Assembly (NCBI RefSeq): GCF_003119195.2
Contig: NZ_CP022260.1
Coordinates: 279,501 to 343,500 of the forward strand
Length of the DNA: 64,000 nt
DNA from: Azospirillum baldaniorum
GTDB lineage: Bacteria > Pseudomonadota > Alphaproteobacteria > Azospirillales > Azospirillaceae
Direction: 5' to 3'
Every line of letters begins with the position of its first letter. Positions within the stretch are counted from its first letter, which is position 1. Below the pieces are notes generated by a model that saw only the letters and a list, made by a program, of their open reading frames with translations, did no database searches and had not been told where the DNA came from. The position numbers and the translations under genes were made by a program. Positions 1-8,345 of this stretch are shown piece by piece.

Positions 1-186
1 GTGGAGGTGACCCCCGATCCCACCGACGCCGCATCCGTCGCCCGTCGCCTGGATTCCGCGACCGCCCCGGCGGCCACCGCCCAGGGAGATGAGGCTCGCT
101 GGCAGGACGCGGGATATTGGCTGACCCCCTTGATCGCCGCGCTGGTGCTCGGGTGGTTCCGGCGCGGCTGGAGTCTGGCGGCATGA
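1..186 (+). CDS. vWA-domain membrane protein, C-terminal end (BatB-like, partial)
   Basis: Only the last 61 codons are in the window; the gene starts upstream of base 1. The visible part is an Ala/Thr-rich linker followed by one hydrophobic segment (GYWLTPLIAALVLGWF) and a short basic tail. That is how BatA/BatB von Willebrand A proteins usually end. The vWA domain is off the window, so the call rests mainly on the TPR and BatD-like genes that follow with ATGA overlaps. Bat proteins act in the inner membrane and periplasm with a MoxR-type ATPase and are linked to stress tolerance. A methanol-dehydrogenase (MxaC/MxaL-like) relative is an alternative given the methylotrophy genes downstream. 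Confidence 0.6.
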   Translation: MEVTPDPTDAASVARRLDSATAPAATAQGDEARWQDAGYWLTPLIAALVLGWFRRGWSLAA

Positions 187-821
187 GGAACGCAGTGGTT
201 GGTCTTCTCGCCATCGTTCTCCTCTCCCTGGCCGGCGCCACGCTGCTCCTCGGCTGGAAGGACTTGTGGGCGACGCCCGACCAGCGTGGCCGCTGGCTTA
301 TGGAACGGGGGCGGTACGCCGAGGCCGCCGACGCCTTCATCGATCCGATGTGGCGCGGCGTGGCGCTGATGAAGGCCGGCAACTTCAAGGACGCGGCACC
401 GCAGTTCGCCGGCATCGACACCGCCGAGGCCGCCTACGATCAGGGCAATGCCTTGGTGATGCAGGGAAAATACGACGACGCGGTCGCCCGCTACGACCGG
501 GCGCTCGCCCTCAGGCCCGGCTGGGCGGACGCCGAGGCCAACCGGACGCTCGCCCGTCTGCGCGCCGACCGTGTCCGGGCGAAAGGGGGCGACGACGGCG
601 ACACCGAGGATGACCCGGACGACGTCGTCTATGACCGAACCAAGAAGGATGGCGGCAAGGACACGGAGACCTCCGGCGGTGCCCCGATGAGCGACGAGGC
701 GATCCGCGCCCTGTGGCTCAAGCGGGTCCAGACGCAGCCCGCCGATTTCCTGCGGGCGCGCTTCGCCTACCAGCTTCAGGCAGCGCCTGGAGCCGGCACT
801 GCTCCGGGAGGTTCGCCATGA
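183..821 (+). CDS. TPR-repeat membrane protein (BatC-like)
   Basis: This 212-residue protein starts at the ATG overlapping the previous stop (ATGA), so the two are translationally coupled. An earlier in-frame start at 117 would sit deep inside the upstream gene. Residues 5-27 form a transmembrane segment or uncleaved signal. TPR-like helices follow, the clearest being YDQGNALVMQGKYDDAVARY near residues 80-110. The C-terminal part is acidic and low-complexity. BatC proteins are TPR scaffolds between the vWA proteins and BatD; gene order vWA-TPR-BatD supports this. Function is inferred from family and context. Confidence 0.7.
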   Translation: MRNAVVGLLAIVLLSLAGATLLLGWKDLWATPDQRGRWLMERGRYAEAADAFIDPMWRGVALMKAGNFKDAAPQFAGIDTAEAAYDQGNALVMQGKYDDAVARYDRALALRPGWADAEANRTLARLRADRVRAKGGDDGDTEDDPDDVVYDRTKKDGGKDTETSGGAPMSDEAIRALWLKRVQTQPADFLRARFAYQLQAAPGAGTAPGGSP

Positions 822-2233
822 GCCTGGCCCGCAAGCCGCAGCGGTGCGGTTGGGTGGCGGTCTGGCTGGCGATGGTGCTGTCCATCGGCGGCATGACCGC
901 CGGTTCGGCGCGCGCGGAGGAGGGAACGGGCACGCCCCCGGTCGTGGTTCGCACGTCGAGCCGCCCGGACCAGACCGCCATCATCGGGCAGCATGTGCGC
1001 GTGTTCGTCGACGTCCTGTTTCTGGATGGGATGGCCCACCCGCCGCGTGTCACGTTGCCGGCCATGGATGCCGCGCAGGTCTTTCGCTTCGAGACCCAAG
1101 CGACCTCGCTGAGCGAAGGCATCCGGGGGCGGACCTATGTCGGCCAACGCTTTGAATTCGCCCTGTACGCACGGCGCGGTGGCACCCTGACCATCCCGGC
1201 AGCCAATGTCGTGCTTCTCGACCGCGACGGGCATGAAACCGGTGTGGTGTCCGGCACCGCGCTGACGCTGTCCGTCACCGTGCCCCCGGGGGTCGACCCG
1301 TCGCAGGCGGTGACCGCGTCTACACGGCTGAGCGCGCACGAGAGCTGGGCGCCGGAACCGGACACAGCGTTCAAGGCCGGTGACGCCCTGGTCCGCACCA
1401 TCACGCGGGAGGTTGCCGATGTTCCGGGCAGCGCGCTTCCGGACATCCGCTTTTCGGCGCCGGACGGGGTGCGCGTCTATGGGGAGCCAGCCCGGATCGA
1501 CGACCGGATCGAGCGCGGCGATCTGACCGGGGAGCGCACGGACCGGACAACCTACGTCTTCGAGACGGCAGGGCGCTTCGACCTGCCGGCCGTGTCGCAG
1601 ACATGGTGGGACCTGGAGTCCGACCGTCTGCGCACCGTCACTTTCCCGGCGGTTCGCGTAACCGTTGCCGCTCCACCGCCATTGGTCATGCCGCCGGGCG
1701 GCTCGCCGGATGCTGGTCCAGGACGGATCTGGATGCTGGCGGTGGTTTTCGGTGGGATTATCCTGCTGACCGTCCTCGCCGTTTTGGCAAGGGACCGTCT
1801 TGCTCAAGCATGGAAAGCGTGGCGCCTTCGGCGGCAGCAATCGGAACGCAGCATGTTCAATACACTGCTGCGAGCCTGCCGGGGGAACGACCCACGCGCC
1901 ATCTACACGACCTTCACCCGATGGCGTGATCGGTTGGCCGGACGGTGCCGGCTGGAGGATCACCCGGAAGGGGCGGCCCTCATGCTTGCCGCAAAGGACT
2001 TGGAGCATGTCCTGTTTGCTGGCGGCGGTTCGCCGCAAATATGGTCGATGGAGCAAAGCCGGAGTTTGGCGAAGGCCTTGCGGACCCTCCGCCCGGATGT
2101 CCTGCAAAGGCTAACCTCGGCAAACACCCGCAACCTTCCACCACTCAATCCTGCCCGCCTCTCGTCCATCCGGCCTCGGCTGCTGACAGCGCGCTTCAAA
2201 AGCTTGGTGAAGGAAGCCGCTTGCGGCCCTTGA
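818..2233 (+). CDS. BatD-like exported membrane protein
   Basis: The gene starts at the ATG overlapping the TPR gene stop (ATGA). The 471-residue product has a signal peptide (residues 1-33, ending SARAEE), a long periplasmic beta-rich part with VRVFVDVLFLDG typical of BatD oxygen-tolerance proteins, and one transmembrane helix near residues 303-325 (IWMLAVVFGGIILLTVLAVL). A cytoplasmic tail of about 140 residues follows. The last few codons (about 2217-2233) read into DNA that, on the other strand, encodes a decayed IS5-family transposase, so the C-terminus may be altered by that insertion. Role: membrane partner in the Bat complex, by family. Confidence 0.7.
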   Translation: MSLARKPQRCGWVAVWLAMVLSIGGMTAGSARAEEGTGTPPVVVRTSSRPDQTAIIGQHVRVFVDVLFLDGMAHPPRVTLPAMDAAQVFRFETQATSLSEGIRGRTYVGQRFEFALYARRGGTLTIPAANVVLLDRDGHETGVVSGTALTLSVTVPPGVDPSQAVTASTRLSAHESWAPEPDTAFKAGDALVRTITREVADVPGSALPDIRFSAPDGVRVYGEPARIDDRIERGDLTGERTDRTTYVFETAGRFDLPAVSQTWWDLESDRLRTVTFPAVRVTVAAPPPLVMPPGGSPDAGPGRIWMLAVVFGGIILLTVLAVLARDRLAQAWKAWRLRRQQSERSMFNTLLRACRGNDPRAIYTTFTRWRDRLAGRCRLEDHPEGAALMLAAKDLEHVLFAGGGSPQIWSMEQSRSLAKALRTLRPDVLQRLTSANTRNLPPLNPARLSSIRPRLLTARFKSLVKEAACGP

Positions 2234-2639
2234 CCTTCCTGGCCGCGTCGAAGCCACGCGCGCCCCCTTTCCCGTGGTTTTAACGCTCTGGGTGTCGAGA
2301 ATGGCGGCCGAGGGGGTCGGATCGCGGCCCTCCTGCTCGCGCAGCATCACCACCAGATGGTGGCGCAAGGTCTCCCACACGCCGGCTTCCAGGAAGGCGC
2401 GGAAGTAGCGGTAGACCGTGGGCCAGGGCGGGAAGGCTGGCGGGGGCGGTAGGGGGCGCCATTGGCAGCCGGTCCGCACCACGTAGAACAAAGACAGCCG
2501 GCGCATGTCCGTGCTGCGGGGGGCGTCCGCCGGGCTTGGGCGACGGGATCAGGGGTTCGATCAACCGGTACTGGTCATCGCTCAGCGCTTGGCTGGCGCT
2601 GTAATCGCCAACCAACCGGCGTTCCTCGGGCGTCCACAT
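2217..2639 (-). pseudogene. IS5-family transposase remnant, frameshifted and truncated
   Basis: Read on the minus strand, an ATG at 2639 opens MWTPEERRLVGDYSASQALS and continues to a PLIPSPKPGGRPP motif. The reading then jumps frame near 2510-2520 to VVRTGCQWRPLPP, PPWPTVYRYFRAFLEAGVWE and AILDTQSVKTTGKGAR. A second shift near 2245 gives GFDAARKVKGRKR. These are hallmarks of the N-terminal half of IS5-family (IS1031-like) transposases. The catalytic C-terminal half is absent and no terminal repeats were recognised, so this is a dead fragment. It abuts the batD-like gene. Confidence 0.8.
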
Positions 2640-2972
2640 CGGCGGCCTCCGGCAGTGGGGTTCAGCGCGCCATTATCAAAGCCAAAGTCGCCGCTCAACT
2701 TGCGATGTGCATCGCCAAGGATGAGCCATCGTTCGGAAGGGTTGGGGTGGATTATTTTGAGAATGAAGAAGCAAAAGTAAAGTTACGTTTATGTATTTTA
2801 ACCAAACAAGCATATCTTCATAGTTAACAAATATTCACCGCCTCCATAGCTAATCGTCGATTGAATGCAGCGCATTGTTGACTCTCGGTATTTATAGGTT
2901 ATGTTTGCGCGGAGTTTGGGTTTTTAGCTCATCATCCGTCATCCGCAAAGATTGTTGTTCGAGTCCATCAGA
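2640..2972. promoter_or_regulatory. AT-rich intergenic region before the chemoreceptor cluster
   Basis: No convincing gene is seen in these 333 bases. Composition drops sharply to AT-rich from about 2750 to 2900 (for example taaagttacgtttatgtatt), unlike the surrounding coding DNA. This stretch probably carries the promoter for the downstream chemoreceptor gene. The first part may be residual flank of the IS remnant. Confidence 0.3.
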
Positions 2973-4685
2973 ATGCTTCGGAAAGCGCCATTTGCCTCAA
3001 TGTCCTTGCAGCGGCAGTTCATGGCCCTGATCGGGATCGGCCTGTCGTTGCTGTCGGCTGTCTGCCTGTTTGGCGTCGCCTGGCTCCAGACGGACCAGAT
3101 GGAGCACAACATGGAAGAGTTTAGCCGCAATGAGTTGGACTCGCTGCACGCGCTCATCGTGAGCGTGATGGCCAAACGCCCGACCGACGCCGAGGATGTC
3201 GGGATCGGGGTGTTCAACGACTGGTTCCGCCAGCGCAACACCGACTATCCCGGTCAGATCTGGAGCGCCTGGTCGCCGTCGGTCGCCAGCCACATGGCCG
3301 AGGGCTCCCCGAGCACCCCGCCCAAGGAACCGCGCGACGACATCGACCGGGAAGCGCTCCGTTCGGGCAAGCCGGTCGGCCGGTATGTGCGCGACACCTA
3401 CCGGATGACGCTGCCCATTGTTCTGGGCGAGACGCCGGGCGCCGACCAGGAGGTCTGCTTCACCTGCCACGGCGCGATGGGACTGCGGAAGGGCGACGTC
3501 ATCGCCGTGCTGTCCAGCCAGCTCGACGTTGGCGCGGAGCAAAGCCGCCTGCGCGACATTCTGCTGAAATTGCTCGGCTGCGGCGTGCTGCTGACCGTGA
3601 CCAGCATGCTGGTGGTCCGCTGGACCTTGGTGAAGCGCGTCACCGGCCCGGTCGCCACCATCACCCGCTCGATGGAGCGCATGGCCGCCGGGGATTGGGC
3701 GGTCGATATCGCGGGCGGGGAGCGCCGCGACGAGGTCGGCGCCATGGCCCGCGCCCTGGCGGTGTTCCGTGGCAATGCGGAGAAGCGGGCTGAACTCGAA
3801 GCCGGCCAAGCGGCCCAGGCAGCGGAACGGGAGCGGCGCATGCGTCACATCGAAGAGTTGGTCCACCATTTCGAAGGCACGATCGCCCAGGTCCTCTGCA
3901 ACCTCTCCTCGTCCACCGAACAATTGGTCGGTACGGCGCGCAGCATGACCGAAACGGCCGATGCCGCCACGCACACGTCCGAGCGGACCGCGGAGGCGGC
4001 CGGGACGGCGTGCGGCAGCGTGCAATCGGTCTTCGCGGCCGCGGATCAGTTGGCAAGCTCCATCCACGCCATCGGCGACGAGGTGTCGCGCTCCACCCGG
4101 GTGTCGAAGGACGCCGTCGCTTCAGTGGTGCGTTCGACAGAACGGGTCCGCGCGTTGGAGGAAACGGCGCGGCAGGTCGCCGGCATCGTCGATCTCATCT
4201 CCAGCATCGCCGGGCAGACCAACCTTCTCGCCCTCAATGCGACCATCGAGGCGTCGCGGGCCGGTGCCGCCGGGCGCGGGTTCGCGGTGGTGGCCTCCGA
4301 GGTCAAGGCGCTCGCCGCGCAGACCATGGGGGCGACGCGCGAGATCATGGAGCGCGTCGGCGCCATCACCGAAAGCACCGCCGAAGCCGTTCAGGCGGTG
4401 CGGACGGTTGCGGCCACCATCGATTCCATCGACGGCGCTCTGGTGACGATCGCGGAGTCCGTGGAGCAGCAGGACGCCGCCACGCGCGAGATTGCAGCCA
4501 ACAGCCGGCAAGCTGCGGAAGGCACCGAGACCGTGACGGACAACATCCGCATCGTCGGCTCAAGCATCCATAAGGTCGAGGAGGTCGGCCATACCCTTCA
4601 GGCCGTTGTCGGTGATCTCGAGCGGCAGGCAAAAGTCCTCCGCGAGGAGGTCGATCTCTTCCTTTCCGGTATTCGCACCGCATAA
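2973..4685 (+). CDS. Methyl-accepting chemotaxis protein with periplasmic heme-c motif
   Basis: The product is 570 residues from the ATG at 2973; a TTG at 2952 and an ATG at 3000 are alternatives and no strong Shine-Dalgarno decides. Order from the 2973 start: TM1 about 17-39, a periplasmic sensor of about 150 residues, TM2 about 200-220, HAMP about 218-270, then a cytoplasmic signalling domain with the hairpin tip QTNLLALNATIEASRAG. The sensor carries CFTCH at residues 162-166, a CxxCH heme-c attachment motif in the position typical of DUF3365/Tll0287-like sensors. It probably senses redox, oxygen or a gaseous ligand and signals to CheA/CheW. Ligand is unknown; heme binding is predicted from the motif only. 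Confidence 0.85.
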   Translation: MLRKAPFASMSLQRQFMALIGIGLSLLSAVCLFGVAWLQTDQMEHNMEEFSRNELDSLHALIVSVMAKRPTDAEDVGIGVFNDWFRQRNTDYPGQIWSAWSPSVASHMAEGSPSTPPKEPRDDIDREALRSGKPVGRYVRDTYRMTLPIVLGETPGADQEVCFTCHGAMGLRKGDVIAVLSSQLDVGAEQSRLRDILLKLLGCGVLLTVTSMLVVRWTLVKRVTGPVATITRSMERMAAGDWAVDIAGGERRDEVGAMARALAVFRGNAEKRAELEAGQAAQAAERERRMRHIEELVHHFEGTIAQVLCNLSSSTEQLVGTARSMTETADAATHTSERTAEAAGTACGSVQSVFAAADQLASSIHAIGDEVSRSTRVSKDAVASVVRSTERVRALEETARQVAGIVDLISSIAGQTNLLALNATIEASRAGAAGRGFAVVASEVKALAAQTMGATREIMERVGAITESTAEAVQAVRTVAATIDSIDGALVTIAESVEQQDAATREIAANSRQAAEGTETVTDNIRIVGSSIHKVEEVGHTLQAVVGDLERQAKVLREEVDLFLSGIRTA

Positions 4686-4715
4686 GGCCCTTCTTCTCGT
4701 TTCGGGACCCAACCC

Positions 4716-6416
4716 ATGCTGAACGTCATTCGAAAAACCCGCCTCGCCAGCCGGATCACGGCAACCACCATCTTTGGTCTTCTGCTCATGTCGGGGACGC
4801 TCATTCTGCTGGTGGGCAACGATCTGAACGCCCACCTGTCCAAGCAGGCGAACCAGCGCCTGGACGAAAACGTCTCTGCGATGCGGGAACTGGTGCTGTC
4901 GCATGGAGGCGCGCTTCGATCCGAGGAAGGGACCCTCTGGGTCGGTGCCCGCAAGCTCGACGGGCAGAACGCGCTGCTGGACCGATTTGCCGGCGCTGTC
5001 GGTGGCGTCGCGACGATCTTTCATGGGGATGTCCGGGTGGCGACGACCATCGTGACGGACGGCAAGCGTGCGACCGGCACGCGACTGGCGCCGGGACCGG
5101 CCTACGAGGCGGTGTTCACGCACGGTCGGTCGTATCGTGGCGAGAACACGATTCTCGGCAGGCACTACATGACGGCCTACGATCCGATCCGCGACGATTC
5201 CGGCCGCGTCATCGGCATCCTGTTCGTCGGCGTGGAAAAGAGCCAGTTCTATGCGGCCATTGACGCGCTGATCCGGCGGGTGACGCTGGCCGCCTTGCTG
5301 GTGACGGCCATCGTCGCGGTCGCCGTGTTCGTTGCGATGCGGGTCACCTTCCGCCCTTTCGACGCGCTCCGCCGGGTCATGCTCGACCTTTCGGAAGGCC
5401 GCAAGGTGGCGTCCATCCCCGGACTCGGCCGTGGGGACGAGCTTGGCGACATGGCGCGCACCTTGGAGGGCTTCCGCGAGAACCTTCTTCGGGTGGAGCG
5501 GCTGCGGGCCGAGCAGGAGGAGCATGAGCAGCAGGTCGTCATCGAGCGGAAGCGCTCGATGCTCGCGATGGCCGACACCATGGAGCAGCGGGTCAAGGGC
5601 ATGATCGCCGCCATCGGCCGGCAGATCGAAAGCCTGCACACGGCGTCCGGCGCCATGTCCGCCGAGGCGCAGCAGACCAGCGCCCAGAGCGCGGCCGTTT
5701 CCAGCGCCTCGCAGCAGGCCTCGGCCAACGTGCAGACCGTCGCCTCGGCCACCGAAGAGCTGAACGCGGCCAGCCAGGAAATCAGCCAGCAGATCGAGCG
5801 GTCGACCGATGTCGCCCGTCTGGCGGCGGACCGGTCCCGCCGCACCGATCAGATCGTCCAGGGGCTGGCGCACGCCGCCGGGCGGATCGGCGAGGTGGTG
5901 GACATCATCCGTCAGATCGCCAGCCAGACGAACCTGCTCGCGCTGAACGCCACGATCGAAGCGGCCCGCGCCGGCGAGGCCGGCAAGGGCTTCGCCGTGG
6001 TGGCGCACGAGGTGAAGAACCTGTCCAGCCAGACCGCCCGTTCCACCGACGAGATCGCCCAGCAGATTGCGGTGGTGCAGGACGCGACCGAAAAGGCCGT
6101 AGCGGCCATCGAGAACATCGTCGGCACCATCCAGGAGGTCCACGAGACCTCCTCGTCCATCGCCGCGGCCATCCATGAGCAGCACGCCGCCATTGCGGAG
6201 ATCAGCCGCAACGTCCAGCAGACCGCGGCCGGAACCGCGGACATCAACAGGCACATCGCCGACGTCTCCGCGGGCGCACAGGGAACGTTGCAAGCCGCCC
6301 ACATCGTCACCCTGGCGGCGGACGAGCTGGTCCGGCAGTCCGAAGCCCTGGAACAGCAGGTCGAGGACTTCCTGAGCGAGGTTCGCCAGTCGAACCGCCT
6401 GAGCGAGGCAGCGTGA
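4716..6416 (+). CDS. Methyl-accepting chemotaxis protein with Cache sensor
   Basis: This 566-residue chemoreceptor has TM1 at about 16-38, a periplasmic Cache-like domain of about 150 residues with the conserved strand end DDSGRVIGILFVGVEKSQFY, TM2 near 190-212, a HAMP domain and a long coiled-coil signalling domain. The hairpin SQTNLLALNATIEAARAGEA is perfectly conserved. Cache domains bind small metabolites such as carboxylates or amino acids; the ligand cannot be read from the sequence. It follows the heme-type receptor by 30 bases in the same direction. No C-terminal CheR-tethering pentapeptide (NWETF type) is visible. Confidence 0.9.
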   Translation: MLNVIRKTRLASRITATTIFGLLLMSGTLILLVGNDLNAHLSKQANQRLDENVSAMRELVLSHGGALRSEEGTLWVGARKLDGQNALLDRFAGAVGGVATIFHGDVRVATTIVTDGKRATGTRLAPGPAYEAVFTHGRSYRGENTILGRHYMTAYDPIRDDSGRVIGILFVGVEKSQFYAAIDALIRRVTLAALLVTAIVAVAVFVAMRVTFRPFDALRRVMLDLSEGRKVASIPGLGRGDELGDMARTLEGFRENLLRVERLRAEQEEHEQQVVIERKRSMLAMADTMEQRVKGMIAAIGRQIESLHTASGAMSAEAQQTSAQSAAVSSASQQASANVQTVASATEELNAASQEISQQIERSTDVARLAADRSRRTDQIVQGLAHAAGRIGEVVDIIRQIASQTNLLALNATIEAARAGEAGKGFAVVAHEVKNLSSQTARSTDEIAQQIAVVQDATEKAVAAIENIVGTIQEVHETSSSIAAAIHEQHAAIAEISRNVQQTAAGTADINRHIADVSAGAQGTLQAAHIVTLAADELVRQSEALEQQVEDFLSEVRQSNRLSEAA

Positions 6417-6447
6417 GCAAGGGCACAGCAAGCAAGGATATGGCCCG

Positions 6448-6972
6448 ATGGCAAACAGGCATCACCCGCTGACCGGGTTTGAACGCACCTTCGATCCCGG
6501 AGAGCTGATCGTCACGAAAACCGATCTGAAGGGCCGGATCACTTACGCAAACCGGGTTTTCCTGCGCATCTCCGGGTATGACGAACATGAAGTGATCGGA
6601 GCGCCGCACAACATCCTGCGCCACCCGGACATGCCGGCCTGCGTGTTCAAGCTTTTGTGGGACACCATCGGTGCCGGCCGGGAAATCTTCGCCTATGTCG
6701 ACAACCGTGCGAAGACCGGCGACCATTACTGGGTGTTCGCCCACGTAACACCGAGCTTCGACGAAAACGGCACAGCCATCGGCTATCACTCGAACCGGCG
6801 CGTTCCTCGCCGTGACGCCGTCGAAACGATCCGGCCGCTGTACGCGCAACTCCTGGCCGAGGAGCGACGCCACGCAAACCCCAAGGCCGCCATGGTCGCC
6901 TCCACCGCTCTGTTGAGCGACCTCCTCAAGCGGAATGGCACAACCTATGATAAATTTATCTTCGCTTTATAG
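6448..6972 (+). CDS. Aer-like single PAS-domain protein
   Basis: This 174-residue soluble protein is almost entirely one PAS domain (residues 15-125). The motifs GRITYANRVFLRISGYDEHE and NILRHPDMP are characteristic of the FAD-binding PAS domain of the aerotaxis receptor Aer and related energy-taxis sensors. It has no transmembrane or signalling domain of its own. The next gene, a membrane chemoreceptor without any PAS domain, starts 38 bases before this one ends. This looks like an Aer receptor split into two polypeptides; FAD binding is inferred. Confidence 0.8.
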   Translation: MANRHHPLTGFERTFDPGELIVTKTDLKGRITYANRVFLRISGYDEHEVIGAPHNILRHPDMPACVFKLLWDTIGAGREIFAYVDNRAKTGDHYWVFAHVTPSFDENGTAIGYHSNRRVPRRDAVETIRPLYAQLLAEERRHANPKAAMVASTALLSDLLKRNGTTYDKFIFAL

Positions 6973-8254
6973 GTCGGGCATCCTCACCGCCGGCTCGGCC
7001 GCCCTGCTGTTGGGCTCGGTCCTGTGGGAAGCCACGACGGGCGGAGCGGCGCTGCCGATGGCCGTGGTCACGCTGCCGGCGGGGGCGGCATTGCTCGCCG
7101 CCTTCTTCTTCCAATGGCGGGTGGGGGAGGCGATCAAGAGGGCGACCGAGGTGTGCCGCCAGGGGGCTTCCGGACGGTTCGAGGCCCGCCTTGTCCGCAT
7201 GCGCGAGAGCGGAGAGGTCGGGGCTCTGTTCGATGCCATCAACGACCTCCTCGACCCGGTGGACGCGTTCGTCCGTGAGGCGACCGCCTCCCTGGACGTC
7301 GTCGCCAGGGGCGAGTTCAGCCGTTGTCTGGTCGAAACCGGCCTGCACGGCGCCTTCGCGCGGGCGGCCGGGGCGATCAACCGCTCCTCCGCGCACATGG
7401 CCGCCCGGATGGCCGATCTGGAGCGCAGGACCGCCGATTTCGAGAACCGCACGCTCGCCATCGCCACGACGATGGCCGACGCGGCGGCGTCGCTGCGCGC
7501 GGACGCGGCCATTCTGGCGGAAAGCTCCGAAGGGACCGTAGCGATCGTGTCGGACGTCGGCGCTGCCGGCCGGGCCACGTCCGATGTGGTTCGCCGGGCG
7601 CTGGAAACCCTGTCCGCCTTCGCCGAACGGGTGACGGAGGTCGAGCGCCATTCCGCCGTGTCCGCGGCGCAGATCGTGCGGACGGTCGCGCAGGCTCGCG
7701 AAACGGATGAGCGCATGAACACGCTGGCGACGGCGGCCCACCGCATCGACGACGTCATCGTCGTCATCGAGACGGTGGCCAAGCAGACCAACCTGCTGGC
7801 GCTGAACGCCACCATCGAGGCGGCCCGCGCCGGCGAGGCCGGAAAAGGCTTCGCGGTCGTTGCCGGCGAGGTCAAGCACCTCGCCAACCGGACGGCCGAG
7901 GCGACCGGTGAGATCACCAGGGAAGTCGCGCACATGCAGCAAGCCACGGCGGCCGCCGTCACAGCCATCCAGGGCATCATCGCGATGGTCGGGAGCCTGG
8001 ACGGGCTGGCCAAGTCCACGGCGACCGAGATGCGGACCCAGAAGGAAGGCCTGAGCCATGTGTCCACAATGCTGGCGGACGCGGTCTCCACGGCGGACAC
8101 GGCCGTGTCGCAGGTGTCCGGGATCGCGATGGCCGCCAGCGACACGGAACGCAAAGCCGGCGCGGTGCTCGACGCGGCGGATCGCATGCGCACCGAAGCC
8201 TGCGCCTTGCGCAGGGAAGTCGACGCTTTCCTGACGGCGGTGCGCTCCACATGA
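6935..8254 (+). CDS. Methyl-accepting chemotaxis protein, probable partner of the PAS protein
   Basis: The product is 439 residues. The ATG at 6935 is preceded by an AGCGGA Shine-Dalgarno-like stretch; a second ATG at 6947 is possible. Two closely spaced transmembrane helices (about 13-30 and 38-58) leave almost no periplasmic loop. HAMP-like helices follow (about 60-170), then a signalling domain with KQTNLLALNATIEAARAGEA. The lack of a periplasmic sensor is the Aer topology. The 38-base overlap with the upstream PAS gene argues that the two are made together and form one redox or oxygen sensor. Confidence 0.85.
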   Translation: MAQPMINLSSLYRSGILTAGSAALLLGSVLWEATTGGAALPMAVVTLPAGAALLAAFFFQWRVGEAIKRATEVCRQGASGRFEARLVRMRESGEVGALFDAINDLLDPVDAFVREATASLDVVARGEFSRCLVETGLHGAFARAAGAINRSSAHMAARMADLERRTADFENRTLAIATTMADAAASLRADAAILAESSEGTVAIVSDVGAAGRATSDVVRRALETLSAFAERVTEVERHSAVSAAQIVRTVAQARETDERMNTLATAAHRIDDVIVVIETVAKQTNLLALNATIEAARAGEAGKGFAVVAGEVKHLANRTAEATGEITREVAHMQQATAAAVTAIQGIIAMVGSLDGLAKSTATEMRTQKEGLSHVSTMLADAVSTADTAVSQVSGIAMAASDTERKAGAVLDAADRMRTEACALRREVDAFLTAVRST

Positions 8255-8345
8255 TTTCGAGGACGGCGACGACAACCGGTGGCGCCCGTGGCGCCGCCTG
8301 CGACCCCGCGGCGGGTGTCCGCTTCAGCGGTTGAAGGGCATGACC

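Noticed and set aside
4560..6431. A 623-codon minus-strand frame over the Cache chemoreceptor
   Set aside because: It is a shadow of a conserved chemoreceptor on the plus strand and has no recognisable domain.
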